Notes: generated by a model from the sequence alone, not told the origin. A DNA stretch of 64,000 nucleotides from Sporosarcina sp. 6E9 (GCF_017921835.1 NZ_JAGEMN010000001.1:1481874-1545873); one strand, 5' to 3'; counted from the first letter of the stretch, positions 1 through 11,183 are shown. Numbers and translations are program-made.

Positions 1-1129
1 GACGATCAACTGCTTCTCTTTCGTCATAATCACTGACATCAGGAACCTCAATTTTATTAAGTCCTAATAAACCAGGTAAAAATACGATTAACAGAGCGAT
101 TACAGCAAGACCTGCAAGGATTCCAACGACAATCGGCCATTTCTTCCGCTTCTTTTTGACTGGTTCGGCATCCTCTTCAACTTCAGGATTGACAGGCTGA
201 GTTTCTATTGTGTGCTGTACATTATCAAACTTAGAAGTTGTTGTAATGACGGGTATTGCACGTGTCGCATCATCATCAAACGAGCTGACAAACTTATCTT
301 CATTTGCACGTTCAGGTGATAGCACAGTTGCGAGATCATCCTGCATTTCATCCGCAGATCTATATCTACTTACAGCGTCTTTAGCTGTCGCTTTTAAAAT
401 TACATTTTCAACGCTTTGTGGAACTGTTGGAAATAGCTTCCTAATAGAAGGGGTTTCTTCTTGTAAATGTTTTAAAGCGATTGAAACAGCGGATTCACCC
501 GAAAATGGTAGTTTTCCTGTTAATAATTCATAAAACACAATTCCTAAAGAATAGATATCTGATTTTTTGGTCGCCATGCCGCCGCGCGCTTGTTCCGGGG
601 ATAAGTAATGAACGGTACCCAAAACTGAATTTGTTTTTGTATAAGCGGTTGCGCTTAATGCCATTGCGATACCAAAATCAGTGATTTTTACATTTCCATC
701 TTGATCCATCAAAATATTTTGCGGTTTTATATCTCGATGAACAATGCCGTTATAATGCGCGTTTGATATGGCTGAAACTAGCTGGCGCATAATTGGCAAA
801 GCCTGTTCAGGTGATAATGGTCCATGGGAATTAATATATTCCTTCAATGTTTGACCTTCAATAAACTCCATGACCAAATAGTGGATATCACCGTCTTCTC
901 CCACATCATAGATATCGACAATATGCGGATGCGTCAAGCTTGTAGCTGAAAGAGCTTCTCTCATAAAACGCCGTTTAAGTTCTTCTTCATTTGAAAAGTC
1001 ATAATTTAGAACTTTTATCGCAACATCCCGATCCAGAATGATATCGTGCGCTAGATAGACGCGTGACATACCGCCCCCGCCGATAAACTTCAAAATTTCA
1101 TAACGTCCACCAATTCTTTTGCCGATCAC
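1..1129 (-). CDS. prkC: Serine/threonine protein kinase PrkC, partial (C-terminus beyond the window)
   Basis: Membrane Ser/Thr kinase that senses muropeptides or lipid II through extracellular PASTA repeats and phosphorylates cytoplasmic targets. Visible in order: glycine-rich loop IGGGGMS, catalytic HRDIKPQN, DFG, a basic juxtamembrane stretch, one membrane helix (about positions 85-150) and the start of the first PASTA repeat (KIEVPDVSDYDE). The rest lies left of position 1. The start is a GTG at 1129 that overlaps the prpC stop as GTGA, preceded by an AGGGGGTG ribosome site 8 bases upstream. Kinase and phosphatase as a coupled pair is the usual Bacillales arrangement. Confidence 0.95.
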   Translation of the reverse strand, partial: MIGKRIGGRYEILKFIGGGGMSRVYLAHDIILDRDVAIKVLNYDFSNEEELKRRFMREALSATSLTHPHIVDIYDVGEDGDIHYLVMEFIEGQTLKEYINSHGPLSPEQALPIMRQLVSAISNAHYNGIVHRDIKPQNILMDQDGNVKITDFGIAMALSATAYTKTNSVLGTVHYLSPEQARGGMATKKSDIYSLGIVFYELLTGKLPFSGESAVSIALKHLQEETPSIRKLFPTVPQSVENVILKATAKDAVSRYRSADEMQDDLATVLSPERANEDKFVSSFDDDATRAIPVITTTSKFDNVQHTIETQPVNPEVEEDAEPVKKKRKKWPIVVGILAGLAVIALLIVFLPGLLGLNKIEVPDVSDYDEREAVDR

Positions 1130-1887
1130 AGGTCCAACACCCCCTCATCCGAAGGCTTTAGCAATATAACTGAAATGTTATCTTCGCCGCCCAATTTATT
1201 TGCCAAGTTTACGAGCACTTCCGTTTTTTCACGAAGTGAGCGTTCTGATAAGATAATACTTTGCATTGATTCTATATCCACTTTATTACTTAAACCGTCC
1301 GTACAAAGGAGAAGGTAGCTCTCCTTTCCGAGTTCTACTGTGTGAAAATCAGGTTCAATTGTTCTTTCAGATCCAAGGGCCTTCATAATCCAGTTACGTT
1401 GCGGATGTTTCGCAGCTTCCTCCTTCGTAATCTCTCCACTTTCAAGAAGAACATTTACATAGGAATGATCCACTGTAATTTGACGTATTCCCTCAGGGTC
1501 AATCATATAAACTCTACTGTCACCGACATGGTAAATATGGCAGGAATGATCTTTAATAATCGCTGCTTCCAGCGTCGTTCCCATGCCCTTGTATTCTTCA
1601 TTGTCTTTTGCATAATTAAATAAAAATCGATTGACTTGGAATATGGCTTCTTTTAGCCAAACAGTCCAATCCATTTCCTGATTGATTTCCCGGTCTTTTA
1701 ACTTCATAAATTCCTCGCCAATTACTGTTATCGCCGTGGAACTTGCAAAATCTCCACCGCGATGCCCCCCCATACCGTCTGCAATGACCGCAAGTGCTAT
1801 TCCTTCGGGAAGTGTAAAGACTGCCGCGCCGTCTTCATTCACTGTTCTTTTTTTCCCAATATCTGAAAGAACTTCAAATCGCACCAT
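1126..1887 (-). CDS. prpC: PP2C-type protein phosphatase PrpC (Stp)
   Basis: Metal-dependent PPM-family Ser/Thr phosphatase that reverses PrkC phosphorylation. The 253 residues are the normal length. PP2C motifs are present: RxxNED at 14-19, DGMGGH at 37-42, a later HVGDSR, CTDGL, and the C-terminal GGEDN metal-binding motif. It is translationally coupled to prkC. The upstream neighbour is rsmB, 33 bases away; in B. subtilis rlmN (yloN) lies between them, and it is missing here. Confidence 0.97.
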   Translation of the reverse strand: MVRFEVLSDIGKKRTVNEDGAAVFTLPEGIALAVIADGMGGHRGGDFASSTAITVIGEEFMKLKDREINQEMDWTVWLKEAIFQVNRFLFNYAKDNEEYKGMGTTLEAAIIKDHSCHIYHVGDSRVYMIDPEGIRQITVDHSYVNVLLESGEITKEEAAKHPQRNWIMKALGSERTIEPDFHTVELGKESYLLLCTDGLSNKVDIESMQSIILSERSLREKTEVLVNLANKLGGEDNISVILLKPSDEGVLDL

Positions 1888-1920
1888 TCATCTCCCCATT
1901 CTATCTTGTCTATTTATAAC

Positions 1921-3276
1921 TTATTGTTCTTTTTTTCTAAAAGCCGCGACGAAAAATCCGTCTCCCCCGAAGTGTTGTGGAAGTACTTGAAGTGTTTCAC
2001 TTTCAATTAAAAGTTTTTTATTTTCATGTAAATTCGGCAATGGAATTAGTTCCATATTTTCATGTTTTTCTAGAAACATTTCAACCATGCCGCGATTTTC
2101 TTCATACTCTACTGTACAAGTACTGTACACGATTATACCATTTGGTTTTAGAAGTTTTTCTGCAGTGTCTAAGAGTTCTGCTTGAATCGTTAGTAGCCCT
2201 TTTATGTCGCTTTCATTTTTCACATATTTTATTTCCGGTTTTCTTCGAATAACACCAAATCCGCTGCATGGTGCATCTAGGAGAATGCGATCAAACGATG
2301 ATTCACCGTATAAATTTACTAACTCACGGCTATCTCCACTTTTGGGAATAATTGAATTGAGACCGAGCCTTTCAGCATTCGACTGAATCAGTTTTATTTT
2401 ATGCGCGTGAATATCATGGGCAAAAACTTCGCCATCATCGTTCATCTTTTCTGCGATGTGGGTTGTTTTCCCCCCTGGTGCCGCGCACATGTCTAGCACT
2501 CTCATGCCTGGTTCTACATCTAGCGCATTAACGGGTAGCATCGAACTTTCATCTTGAATGGTGATAAGGCCTTTTTTATAGCTATCTGTGTTGCTAGGAT
2601 TTCCCGATTCACTAATCAAACTTTCGGGAACAACTTCCCCGCGTCGAACTTCAATTCCTTCAGCTTTAAGCGCGGCAACGGCTTCATCAACAGTGGTTTT
2701 TGCAGTGTTGACTCTCATTGTTACCGCAGCTGGATTGTTATTTTCATGCGCCATTGCAATTGCGTCATCTTCTCCGTACAAGTTAATCCAACGTTCGATG
2801 AGCCATTCGGGATGACTCGTTTCTATAGCAATCTTAGCGACACCATCTTCAAGATCATCGAGCGAACGAACGCCTTTACGTAACACTGAACGTAGAATTC
2901 CGTTGACTGTTGGTGCGATGCGTTTATGCCCACGTCTTTTTGCAATTTCAACTGCTTCATGAACAACCGCGTGCGGCGGAATTTTAGTCAAATAAACAAT
3001 TTGATACAACGACATCCTGAGAAGCTCGCGTACCCAACCGTCCAATTTTCCGCGAACGAAAGGTTCTAAATAATAATCAAGGGTCATTCGATGTTGAAGC
3101 GTTCCATAAGTCAGTTCAGTTAATAACGCACGATCTTTTGTTTCAATATTGTATTTTTTAATGGTTCGATGGAGCAAAAGATTACTATAAGCTTGGTTAT
3201 TATTTATTTCCATCAATATGGAAAGGGCTGCGTCGCGCACATTCCCGTTCCATATTTTTTTAGTTGGCCTGGTCAT
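1921..3276 (-). CDS. rsmB: 16S rRNA m5C967 methyltransferase RsmB
   Basis: SAM-dependent cytosine-5 methyltransferase of 16S rRNA (Sun/Fmu family), 451 residues. The first ~130 residues form a NusB-like RNA-binding domain. The catalytic domain shows the SAM motif [10 protein letters not shown] (from about 262), DAPCSG, and the [10 protein letters not shown] motif carrying the catalytic Cys. The ATG at 3276 overlaps the fmt stop as ATGA, so fmt and rsmB are translationally coupled in the def-fmt-rsmB order typical of Bacillales. Confidence 0.97.
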   Translation of the reverse strand: MTRPTKKIWNGNVRDAALSILMEINNNQAYSNLLLHRTIKKYNIETKDRALLTELTYGTLQHRMTLDYYLEPFVRGKLDGWVRELLRMSLYQIVYLTKIPPHAVVHEAVEIAKRRGHKRIAPTVNGILRSVLRKGVRSLDDLEDGVAKIAIETSHPEWLIERWINLYGEDDAIAMAHENNNPAAVTMRVNTAKTTVDEAVAALKAEGIEVRRGEVVPESLISESGNPSNTDSYKKGLITIQDESSMLPVNALDVEPGMRVLDMCAAPGGKTTHIAEKMNDDGEVFAHDIHAHKIKLIQSNAERLGLNSIIPKSGDSRELVNLYGESSFDRILLDAPCSGFGVIRRKPEIKYVKNESDIKGLLTIQAELLDTAEKLLKPNGIIVYSTCTVEYEENRGMVEMFLEKHENMELIPLPNLHENKKLLIESETLQVLPQHFGGDGFFVAAFRKKEQ

Positions 3277-4214
3277 TGAAACCGATCTCCTTTATTCCAT
3301 GCCGAACCGATTCCGCGGATAAATACTTCAGCAGGCATTCTTTTTCTTCCAGCAGGTTGGATGTCGGTAATTGCTATGCCAATATTATTACCCGTTTTAA
3401 CAATAATACGGTCAGTTTCAATATCGATAATCGTTCCGGGTTCAGCATATGACGATGTTTCTACTTTTTCGCCCCACCAAATCTTCACATTGGCGTCTTG
3501 AAATACAGAATAGGCGACTGGCCATGGATGTAACCCACGGATTTTGTCATATATCTCTTTGCCGTCTTTTGTCCAGTCAATGCGCTCTTCTTCCCTTGAG
3601 ATATTACGCGCAAAAGTCACTAGAGATTCGTCTTGGACAATTCGATCATTCGTTTCATCTAGAATCGAAGGAAGCGTATTTTTCAGCAGATCTACACCCG
3701 CTTTTGACAATACATCAAATAAAGTTCCCGTATCATCTGTATCTTTTATCGGCACGCTGACTTGAGAGATGATATCGCCTGCATCCAACTTTTCAACCAT
3801 ATACATAATTGTGACCCCGGTTTCTGTTTCACCATCCATAACTGCTTTATGAATTGGCGCACCGCCTCGATATTTCGGCAGTAAAGACGCATGGACGTTA
3901 ATACATCCGAGCGCCGGCGCATCGAGCAATTCTTTAGGTAACAGTTGACCAAATGCCGCGGTAATAATTAAATCCGCATTCAAAGATATAATTTCATCTA
4001 GTTCAGCTGAACCTTTTAACTTTTCAGGTTGAATAACCGATATTCCAAGCTTTTCTGCTTCTACTTTTACCGGTGGCGGCGTTAGTACGCGTTTTCTACC
4101 AACAGGTCTATCCGGTTGTGTGACGACTGCAATCACATCATATCCTTCGTCCCGAAGCATCGATAAAATCGGTACTGAAAAATCCGGTGTCCCCATAAAT
4201 ATAATAGACGTCAA
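3273..4214 (-). CDS. fmt: Methionyl-tRNA formyltransferase
   Basis: Transfers formyl from 10-formyl-THF to Met-tRNAfMet. It has 313 residues, with an N-terminal GTPDFSVP, the catalytic segment [13 protein letters not shown] (Asn and His), and DAGD with the catalytic Asp, followed by a C-terminal OB-like domain. The start is TTG at 4214, overlapping the def TGA as TTGA, with AAGGTG 7 bases upstream. Def and Fmt act on the two ends of the same N-formyl-Met cycle and share an operon. Confidence 0.97.
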   Translation of the reverse strand: MTSIIFMGTPDFSVPILSMLRDEGYDVIAVVTQPDRPVGRKRVLTPPPVKVEAEKLGISVIQPEKLKGSAELDEIISLNADLIITAAFGQLLPKELLDAPALGCINVHASLLPKYRGGAPIHKAVMDGETETGVTIMYMVEKLDAGDIISQVSVPIKDTDDTGTLFDVLSKAGVDLLKNTLPSILDETNDRIVQDESLVTFARNISREEERIDWTKDGKEIYDKIRGLHPWPVAYSVFQDANVKIWWGEKVETSSYAEPGTIIDIETDRIIVKTGNNIGIAITDIQPAGRKRMPAEVFIRGIGSAWNKGDRFQ

Positions 4215-4732
4215 GCTTCTTCACCTTCTCTGCTCATTTCAATTTCTTCTTCTTCCAGCGCTTCAAGCTCATCAAGATCAACAATACGAATGATTTTCGA
4301 GTCAAATAAAACACCATTCAAATGATCAATCTCATGAAGAATCGCACGCGCTTCATAGCCTTCAGCTTCAAGTTCATATAGTGAACCATCCCGCTCCTGT
4401 GCTTCAACCTTTACATAAAAAGGACGTTCGACTTCTCCGTAAACGCCAGGGAAACTAAGACATCCTTCGATTTCAATCTCAGATCCTCCTATTGCGGTTA
4501 CAACGGGATTTATAAGTTCAATGACTTCTTGTTCTTCATCTACTTCAACAATCGCAACCTGGACTGATTCGCCGACTTGAGGTGCTGCTAATCCGACACC
4601 ATCAACTTCCTTCATCGTTTCATACATATCATCCAAAAGTTGTGCAAGTTTTTCATCAAACTTCACGACTTCCTTACATTTTTGTAACAGGATGGGAGAT
4701 GGATGCTCCACAATTTCTTTTATTGCCAACAT
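4211..4732 (-). CDS. def: Peptide deformylase
   Basis: Removes the formyl group from nascent N-formyl-Met. All three deformylase motifs are present: [10 protein letters not shown] (46-54), EGCLSFP with metal ligand Cys91, and HEIDH with His133, Glu134 and His137. It has 173 residues, a little longer than the ~160 of the closest B. subtilis homologue because of a C-terminal acidic tail ([17 protein letters not shown]). The ATG at 4732 has a close GAGG site. Confidence 0.97.
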   Translation of the reverse strand: MLAIKEIVEHPSPILLQKCKEVVKFDEKLAQLLDDMYETMKEVDGVGLAAPQVGESVQVAIVEVDEEQEVIELINPVVTAIGGSEIEIEGCLSFPGVYGEVERPFYVKVEAQERDGSLYELEAEGYEARAILHEIDHLNGVLFDSKIIRIVDLDELEALEEEEIEMSREGEEA

Positions 4733-4752
4733 AATTCCTCTTTTCTTTCTGG

Positions 4753-7164
4753 TTAGTAAATAGATACTGGATCTACATCTACGCTCATTGTAAGGCCCGC
4801 CTTAATCCAATCCGTTCGATATAATCTAATCAGTTGTTGTAACGTTTCGGTTAGCTTGGGCTCTTTTTTGTATTTTAACAAACATTGGTATCGATATCTA
4901 TTGTTCACTCGACTTATCGCAGCTGCTGTCGGTCCAATAATGACTGTTTCAGGCGACAAATTCGACTGTAAAAAGGTTGCGGCCCGACCCGCAAAGTCTG
5001 CAACTTTCAAGACATCTTCATGTGTAAATTGGATAAGCGTCACAAAATAAAATGGCGGATAGCCGTATTGTCTGCGAGCAGCCATTTCCAAATTATAAAA
5101 AGGTTCATAATGATGTTCTTTGGCTAATTCAATCGCGTAATGTTCAGGAGAATACGTTTGAATAAATACCTCCCCCGGCAATTCATGTCGGCCAGCACGT
5201 CCACTTACTTGGGTCATCAATTGAAATGTTTTTTCAGCAGCGCGGAAATCCGCCAAGTGAAGCGTCGTATCCGCTGCCAAAACGCCGACTAGGGTAATGT
5301 TCGGAAAATCTAACCCTTTCGCAATCATTTGGGTCCCTAATAAAATATCTGCTTGCCCTTCACTAAATTGCCGTAGTAAGCGCTCGTGTGATCCTTTACG
5401 TCTAGTTGTGTCAACGTCCATACGAATGACTCGCGCTTGGGGAACGAGATTTGCTATTTCCTCTTCTACTTTTTGCGTACCCGTTCCAAAAAACCGAATA
5501 TGTTCACTTTCACACTCAGGACATATTAATGGTACACGTTCTTCATGGCCGCAATAATGACATTTCAAGCGCTCATTTGCCCGATGATAAGTTAAAGAAA
5601 TATCGCAATTCGGGCATTCAACCGTTGTGCCGCAATCTCTGCAGAGAACGAATGAAGAAAAACCACGACGGTTCAAAAATAAAATACTTTGTTCGCCTGC
5701 TTCTATACGTTTGCGAATGGCTTCTGCAAGAGCTACTGAAAACATTGATCGATTTCCAGATTTCAACTCATTTCGCATATCAACGATAGTCACTTCGGGA
5801 AGTGCTTGATTTCTGGCTCGTTTCATCAATGTAAGTAAGGTATAGACGCCTTTTGTCGCACGCGCATAGGATTCGAGAGAGGGAGTTGCACTCCCTAGAA
5901 TAACAGGACAATTATAATACTCAGCCCTTTTAATCGCCACATCTCTTGCATGATAGCGGGGCGTATCTTCTTGTTTATAGGTTCCTTCATGTTCTTCATC
6001 CAAAATAATGATGCCGACATTTTCAAATGGCGCAAAAATAGCTGACCTGGCGCCAACGACAACTTTCACTTCACCACGTCGGATTTTTCGCCATTCATCA
6101 TATTTTTCACCAGAAGAAAGCGCACTATGCATCACCGCTACTAGCGGCCCAAAACGTGCTTTAAATCGCGCAGTCATTTGAGGCGTTAAAGAGATTTCCG
6201 GGACTAGAACAATTGCTTCTTTCCCATTCTTCAAAACTTGTTGAATTGAACGTAAATAGACTTCTGTCTTTCCGCTTCCCGTAACTCCGTGCAATAAAAA
6301 CGTTTCTGGCTTCTCATTTTTGATTGATGTAGAAATACTATCCAAAGCAATTTCCTGTTCATCTGTTAAATGCACAGGAATTGCCACATCTTTTAGTCCA
6401 GGCGCTTCAGGTTCCCGGTATACTTCTTCATATTCTTCGGTCGCCGCGCCTCGTTCAATTAGCGCTTTAATGACTGTGCCTTGTATGCCTAATTCGTCTG
6501 TAATTGATTTGGCGGGAATTGTCTTCCCGGCATTTTCAATCATCCAATTCACCAATTCGATTTGGCGGGTCGCATTTTGATGTAACGTCTCTTTAATACG
6601 CTCGAGTTCTACTGCATCTTGCATCCGAATCATCCGGACTTTTTTCATGGCTGTTTGTTGACTGACTGCCGTATCGACTGTCACGATTCCATCTTTGACT
6701 AAGCCTTTCAATACGCCAAGTAATCCTCGTGACTCCGCTTCTTTCATCGGTACACGATTTCTGCCCGCTAAAAATAAGCTGAATTCTATATCATCAATTT
6801 CTTCAGGTTCATTTACAAGAATAAACTTTTCATATTTCGCGCGCATTGCAGCAGGCAACATCACTTGCATCGCGTCAATTTCATAGGATAACGTTTGTAC
6901 TGCCAACCACTTGGAAAGGTCTAACAATTCATTCGTTAATACTGGTTCCAAATCGACTAACTCATGGATTGGTCTTAATTTACTTGCTTCTAAATCACTT
7001 TCTTCTTTCAACTTCGTTATATAGCCAATGACTTTCCGAGGCCCGAAAGGCACTTTAACACGCGCACCCGGCTCAATGATTGACGTCAATGCTTCAGGAA
7101 CTATGTAATCAAATGGTCTATCTATTGGATAGGCCGCTACATCGACAATTACTTCAGCGATCAT
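4753..7164 (-). CDS. priA: Primosomal replication restart helicase PriA
   Basis: 3'-to-5' DNA helicase that reloads the replisome at stalled forks. The 803 residues match the family length. Visible features: N-terminal fork-binding domain, Walker A GVTGSGKT (about residue 295), DEEH Walker B, and a zinc region with four CxxC pairs (CRDC, CPNC, CHYC, CPEC) around 510-560, then the C-terminal helicase lobe. Its start overlaps the coaBC end by 11 bases. Confidence 0.97.
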   Translation of the reverse strand: MIAEVIVDVAAYPIDRPFDYIVPEALTSIIEPGARVKVPFGPRKVIGYITKLKEESDLEASKLRPIHELVDLEPVLTNELLDLSKWLAVQTLSYEIDAMQVMLPAAMRAKYEKFILVNEPEEIDDIEFSLFLAGRNRVPMKEAESRGLLGVLKGLVKDGIVTVDTAVSQQTAMKKVRMIRMQDAVELERIKETLHQNATRQIELVNWMIENAGKTIPAKSITDELGIQGTVIKALIERGAATEEYEEVYREPEAPGLKDVAIPVHLTDEQEIALDSISTSIKNEKPETFLLHGVTGSGKTEVYLRSIQQVLKNGKEAIVLVPEISLTPQMTARFKARFGPLVAVMHSALSSGEKYDEWRKIRRGEVKVVVGARSAIFAPFENVGIIILDEEHEGTYKQEDTPRYHARDVAIKRAEYYNCPVILGSATPSLESYARATKGVYTLLTLMKRARNQALPEVTIVDMRNELKSGNRSMFSVALAEAIRKRIEAGEQSILFLNRRGFSSFVLCRDCGTTVECPNCDISLTYHRANERLKCHYCGHEERVPLICPECESEHIRFFGTGTQKVEEEIANLVPQARVIRMDVDTTRRKGSHERLLRQFSEGQADILLGTQMIAKGLDFPNITLVGVLAADTTLHLADFRAAEKTFQLMTQVSGRAGRHELPGEVFIQTYSPEHYAIELAKEHHYEPFYNLEMAARRQYGYPPFYFVTLIQFTHEDVLKVADFAGRAATFLQSNLSPETVIIGPTAAAISRVNNRYRYQCLLKYKKEPKLTETLQQLIRLYRTDWIKAGLTMSVDVDPVSIY

Positions 7165-8371
7165 GTGAAGCGCCGACCTTTTCCTCTTCTATTATTGTCT
7201 GTAGTAAGAGAGTTGCAAGCTCTCTTTTCTGCAATGCGGGATACGATTGATTCGTTCCGTTTTTTGATAATAATGTAACAACATTTGTTTCATTCCCAAA
7301 GCCACCATCAGGATCTGTTACATCGTTAACGATAATGAAATCCAGATTTTTTCTTTCCAACTTGTTCATGCCATTTTCAATGACATTTTCGGTTTCAGCT
7401 GCAAAGCCCACAAGAATTTGTTGTTTTTTCCGTTCTCCTAGTGTTTGCAATATATCAGTTGTTCGCTCTAGATTAATGACAGAATCACTATCCGACTTTT
7501 TAATTTTCTGCGGATGAATTTCTGCTGGTCTGTAATCGGCGACTGCAGCCGCTTTAATAACGATTGTCGCGTCATCATAGTTTTCAGTGACTGCTTCGAA
7601 CATTTCAGCCGCACTTTCAATATGAATCACTTCAACGCCAGTTGGTGGATCTAGCGAAACCGGGCCTGACACCAGTATCGTTTGGGCACCAAGGTTAGCC
7701 GCGGCTTCCGCCATCGCATACCCCATCTTGCCGCTCGAAAAATTTGACACATATCGAACAGGGTCGATTCTTTCACGTGTTGGTCCAGCCGTAATCACAA
7801 CTTTCTTCCCTGCCAAAGGTAAGTTTTTCTGAAGGAATTTCTCTTGAACTAGCGCGACAATTTTCTCTGGTTCTTCAAGGCGTCCTTTTCCGACATATCC
7901 ACAAGCTAAAAATCCTTCTGATGGTTCGATAAATCGATAGCCATCTTTAGCAAGCGTGTCAATGTTTCTAATAACGGCTTGTTTTTCATACATATTGACA
8001 TTCATGGCCGGCGCAAACCAAACTTCAGCAGTTGTGGCTAAAAGAACGGTCGACACCATGTCATCCGAAATACCATTCGCGACTTTGCCGATTACATTTG
8101 CTGTGGCCGGTGCAACGATGACCAAATCTGCCCAATCCGCTAAGTCGATATGTGCAATCACACGGGAATCTTTTTCATCAAACGTATCGAAAAAAACGTC
8201 ATTACGCGACATTGCCTGAAAAGTTAGTGGCGTCACAAACTCCATAGCTGATTTTGTCATAACAACCTTCACATCTGCTCCCGCTTGGGATAACTTGCTA
8301 ACGAGCGCAACTGCTTTATAAACCGCGATGCCACCCGTTACACAAATAAGAATTTTTTTATTTGCTAACAC
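7154..8371 (-). CDS. coaBC: Bifunctional phosphopantothenoylcysteine decarboxylase / phosphopantothenate-cysteine ligase
   Basis: Makes 4'-phosphopantetheine from 4'-phosphopantothenate and cysteine in coenzyme A synthesis. 405 residues. The N-terminal flavin decarboxylase (CoaC) shows GGIAVYK, AHIDL with the active-site His, PAMNVNMY and the LACGYVG flap. The C-terminal ligase (CoaB) shows GPTRERIDPVRY, SNFSSGKMG and a Lys-rich KIKKSD segment. Start is GTG at 8371. A hairpin between rpoZ and this gene (8398-8429) may lower read-through from gmk-rpoZ. Confidence 0.96.
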   Translation of the reverse strand: MLANKKILICVTGGIAVYKAVALVSKLSQAGADVKVVMTKSAMEFVTPLTFQAMSRNDVFFDTFDEKDSRVIAHIDLADWADLVIVAPATANVIGKVANGISDDMVSTVLLATTAEVWFAPAMNVNMYEKQAVIRNIDTLAKDGYRFIEPSEGFLACGYVGKGRLEEPEKIVALVQEKFLQKNLPLAGKKVVITAGPTRERIDPVRYVSNFSSGKMGYAMAEAAANLGAQTILVSGPVSLDPPTGVEVIHIESAAEMFEAVTENYDDATIVIKAAAVADYRPAEIHPQKIKKSDSDSVINLERTTDILQTLGERKKQQILVGFAAETENVIENGMNKLERKNLDFIIVNDVTDPDGGFGNETNVVTLLSKNGTNQSYPALQKRELATLLLQTIIEEEKVGASHDR

Positions 8372-8397
8372 TGAACTCTTCCTTTCTAAAATGACAA

Positions 8398-8429
8398 ACT
8401 CCCAAAGAAAAACAAATTTCTTAGGGAGT
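8398..8429 (-). terminator. Hairpin between rpoZ and coaBC, weak terminator or attenuator
   Basis: ACTCCC and GGGAGT arms extend to a 13-base stem with one mismatch around a short loop. On the minus strand it is followed by TTTGTCATTTT, a broken T-tract, so termination is probably partial. Confidence 0.6.
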
Positions 8430-8457
8430 ATGCTATCATCACTATTTTAAATTTAAA

Positions 8458-8682
8458 TTAAATTTCGTCTTCGTAAATAATCGATTCATCTTGTGTCGTT
8501 TTAGTCAAAGCACCTGCTACGATTTCTTCCAAAGCTTTGCCTACATCTTTTTTCGCTTTATAAACCGGAAGCAGCTTGTTTCCTACTTCTTGGATTTCAC
8601 GTGCACGTTTAGAAGCAAGTGTAACAAGGATGTATTTTGAATCAATTTTCGCTTTCATTGAATCGACCGATGGATATAACAT
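8458..8682 (-). CDS. rpoZ: RNA polymerase omega subunit
   Basis: Small RNA polymerase subunit that helps beta-prime assembly, 74 residues. It begins MLYPSVDSM, contains the conserved VTLASKRAREI stretch, and ends in an acidic tail. The ATG at 8682 directly follows the gmk TAA stop (TAAATG), and its AAGGGG ribosome site lies in the last gmk codons, so the two genes are coupled. gmk-rpoZ is the standard Bacillales order. Confidence 0.96.
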   Translation of the reverse strand: MLYPSVDSMKAKIDSKYILVTLASKRAREIQEVGNKLLPVYKAKKDVGKALEEIVAGALTKTTQDESIIYEDEI

Positions 8683-9369
<687 letters not shown>

Positions 9370-9381
9370 CTTCGTGTTCAT

Positions 9382-9390
9382 ATTATAGCA
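9382..9390 (-). promoter_or_regulatory. Extended -10 promoter for gmk-rpoZ
   Basis: TGCTATAAT on the minus strand is a perfect extended -10 (TGnTATAAT). No good -35 is visible 17 bases upstream, as is usual for extended -10 promoters. It lies about 80 bases upstream of the gmk ATG. Confidence 0.6.
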
Positions 9391-9406
9391 TAAATGGATG
9401 ATAGAG

Positions 9407-9415
9407 TGCTAAAAT
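9407..9415 (+). promoter_or_regulatory. Extended -10 promoter for rqcH
   Basis: TGCTAAAAT on the plus strand, 30 bases before the rqcH ATG, back to back with the gmk promoter. The -35 is poor, so the call rests on the extended -10. Confidence 0.45.
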
Positions 9416-9445
9416 GGAGCAAAATGTAATGAAAGAGGAATCGTT

Positions 9446-11137
9446 ATGGCATTTGATGGTTTATTCACCACAGCAATGGTACAAGAACTACAGGTATTAA
9501 AAGGAGGACGTATTTCAAGAATACATCAACCGAACGCACAAGAGCTCGTATTTCTGATTCGCTCAGGCGGTCAAAATCATCGTCTTCTTATTTCCATCCA
9601 TCCATCGTATTCTCGAATTCAATTGACGGAAGAAGCAATTACGAATCCACCGGAACCACCTATGTTTTGTATGGTTATGCGAAAACATTTAGAAGGCGGT
9701 TTTATTTCCACCGTTGAGCAATATGGTACAGACAGAATAATTTCATTTGACATCCGAGCAAAAAATGAAATCGGGGATGATATTCGCCGAACAGTCTACA
9801 TTGAAATAATGGGAAGACATAGTAATTTAATCCTTGTGGATCCTGATAGAAAAATCATCATTGATAGTATGAAGCATCTGCCCCCTTCAGTGAACAGCTA
9901 TCGTACAATATTACCAGGGCAACCGTATATACCAGCACCGCCGCAAGATAAACTTAATCCTTTTAATATAACAGAACAAGCGTTTATTGATTTACTACCC
10001 GAGATAGAAACAGGTCGCGATTTTGTACGGATTTTCTCTGGATTTTCACCCATTAATGGGAATGAGCTATTATTCCGTTTGAAAAATAGTGAAACCTCAG
10101 AACGATTTTCGGTATTCCAGGATTTCCTGTCCTCGTTTAATGGCGAGCAAGCACAACCGAATATTTCTGAAAAAGAAAATCGTACTGTTTTTTCAGCAAC
10201 AGCATTAACACATACCGACAAATCAATCGCGCAATTTTCTACAGTCAGCGAGTTGCTCGACAAGGTCTATTTTGAACGTGCAGACCGGGAACGAGTCAAA
10301 TCACAAGCTGCCGACTTGGAACGTTGGCTAGATAATGAAATTGCCAAAATCAATTCCAAAGTTAAGAAACTGCAAAAAGAACGAGATTCCGCAGGCAAAC
10401 TAGATACTTTTCAGTTGTACGGCGAGTTGTTAACGGCAAATAGTCATGCGATTCAAAAAGGTGTCACTGAAGCTGTCGTTGATAATTATTATGAACAAGG
10501 AACAACAGTTACAATCCCGTTGGATCCACGTAAATCAGTCATTGAAAATGCGCAGCGATTTTTCACGAGATATTCCAAAGCGAAAAATGCGATAATCATG
10601 ATTGCCGAACAACTTACAAAAGCGGCGGATGACATCGAGTATTTTGAAATGCTGAAACAGCAAGTCATTCAAGCTTCCCCCGATGACATCGCAGAAATAC
10701 GCGAAGAATTGGCTGAACTCGGATTTATGAAAGCTCGTAACGTAAAGAAACGCAGAAAATCGAAAAAACCAAAACCAGAAACGTATCTTTCATCCTCCGG
10801 AATAACCATTTCCGTTGGAAAAAATAATAAACAAAACGACTACTTAACATTTAAAATAGCAGCTCGAAATCATATTTGGCTCCATACGAAAGACATTCCT
10901 GGTTCCCATGTTGTCATTCATGATGATCAACCAGATGAACAAACAATTTTAGAAGCAGCCATGCTGTCAGCTTATTTCAGTAAAGCGCGTGAATCATCAT
11001 CTGTTCCCGTCGATTACACTGAAGTGAAGCATGTTAAAAAACCGAACGGATCCAAACCGGGGTTTGTTATCTACTTTGAACAAAAAACGCTCTTTGTAAC
11101 CCCAGAAGAGGAATTGGTTCGGAAATTGCGTAAATAA
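9446..11137 (+). CDS. rqcH: Ribosome quality control protein RqcH (NEMF/Tae2 family)
   Basis: Binds obstructed 50S-peptidyl-tRNA complexes and recruits Ala-tRNA to add C-terminal poly-alanine degrons. 563 residues: NFACT-N domain with the functionally important Asp-Arg pair at 96-97 (GTDRI), a coiled-coil middle (about 270-440), a basic KKRRKSKKPKP linker and a C-terminal NFACT-R domain (HIWLHTKDIPGSHVVI). GAGG precedes the ATG. Divergent from gmk and followed by its own terminator, so monocistronic. Confidence 0.95.
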   Translation: MAFDGLFTTAMVQELQVLKGGRISRIHQPNAQELVFLIRSGGQNHRLLISIHPSYSRIQLTEEAITNPPEPPMFCMVMRKHLEGGFISTVEQYGTDRIISFDIRAKNEIGDDIRRTVYIEIMGRHSNLILVDPDRKIIIDSMKHLPPSVNSYRTILPGQPYIPAPPQDKLNPFNITEQAFIDLLPEIETGRDFVRIFSGFSPINGNELLFRLKNSETSERFSVFQDFLSSFNGEQAQPNISEKENRTVFSATALTHTDKSIAQFSTVSELLDKVYFERADRERVKSQAADLERWLDNEIAKINSKVKKLQKERDSAGKLDTFQLYGELLTANSHAIQKGVTEAVVDNYYEQGTTVTIPLDPRKSVIENAQRFFTRYSKAKNAIIMIAEQLTKAADDIEYFEMLKQQVIQASPDDIAEIREELAELGFMKARNVKKRRKSKKPKPETYLSSSGITISVGKNNKQNDYLTFKIAARNHIWLHTKDIPGSHVVIHDDQPDEQTILEAAMLSAYFSKARESSSVPVDYTEVKHVKKPNGSKPGFVIYFEQKTLFVTPEEELVRKLRK

Positions 11138-11150
11138 CTAGTGTAAAAAG

Positions 11151-11183
11151 CGTGAGCAGTGAATTAGCTGCTTGCGTTTTTTT
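11151..11183 (+). terminator. Rho-independent terminator of rqcH
   Basis: Nine-base stem CGTGAGCAG / CTGCTTGCG (two G-T wobbles) followed by seven T residues, 13 bases after the rqcH stop. Confidence 0.85.
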
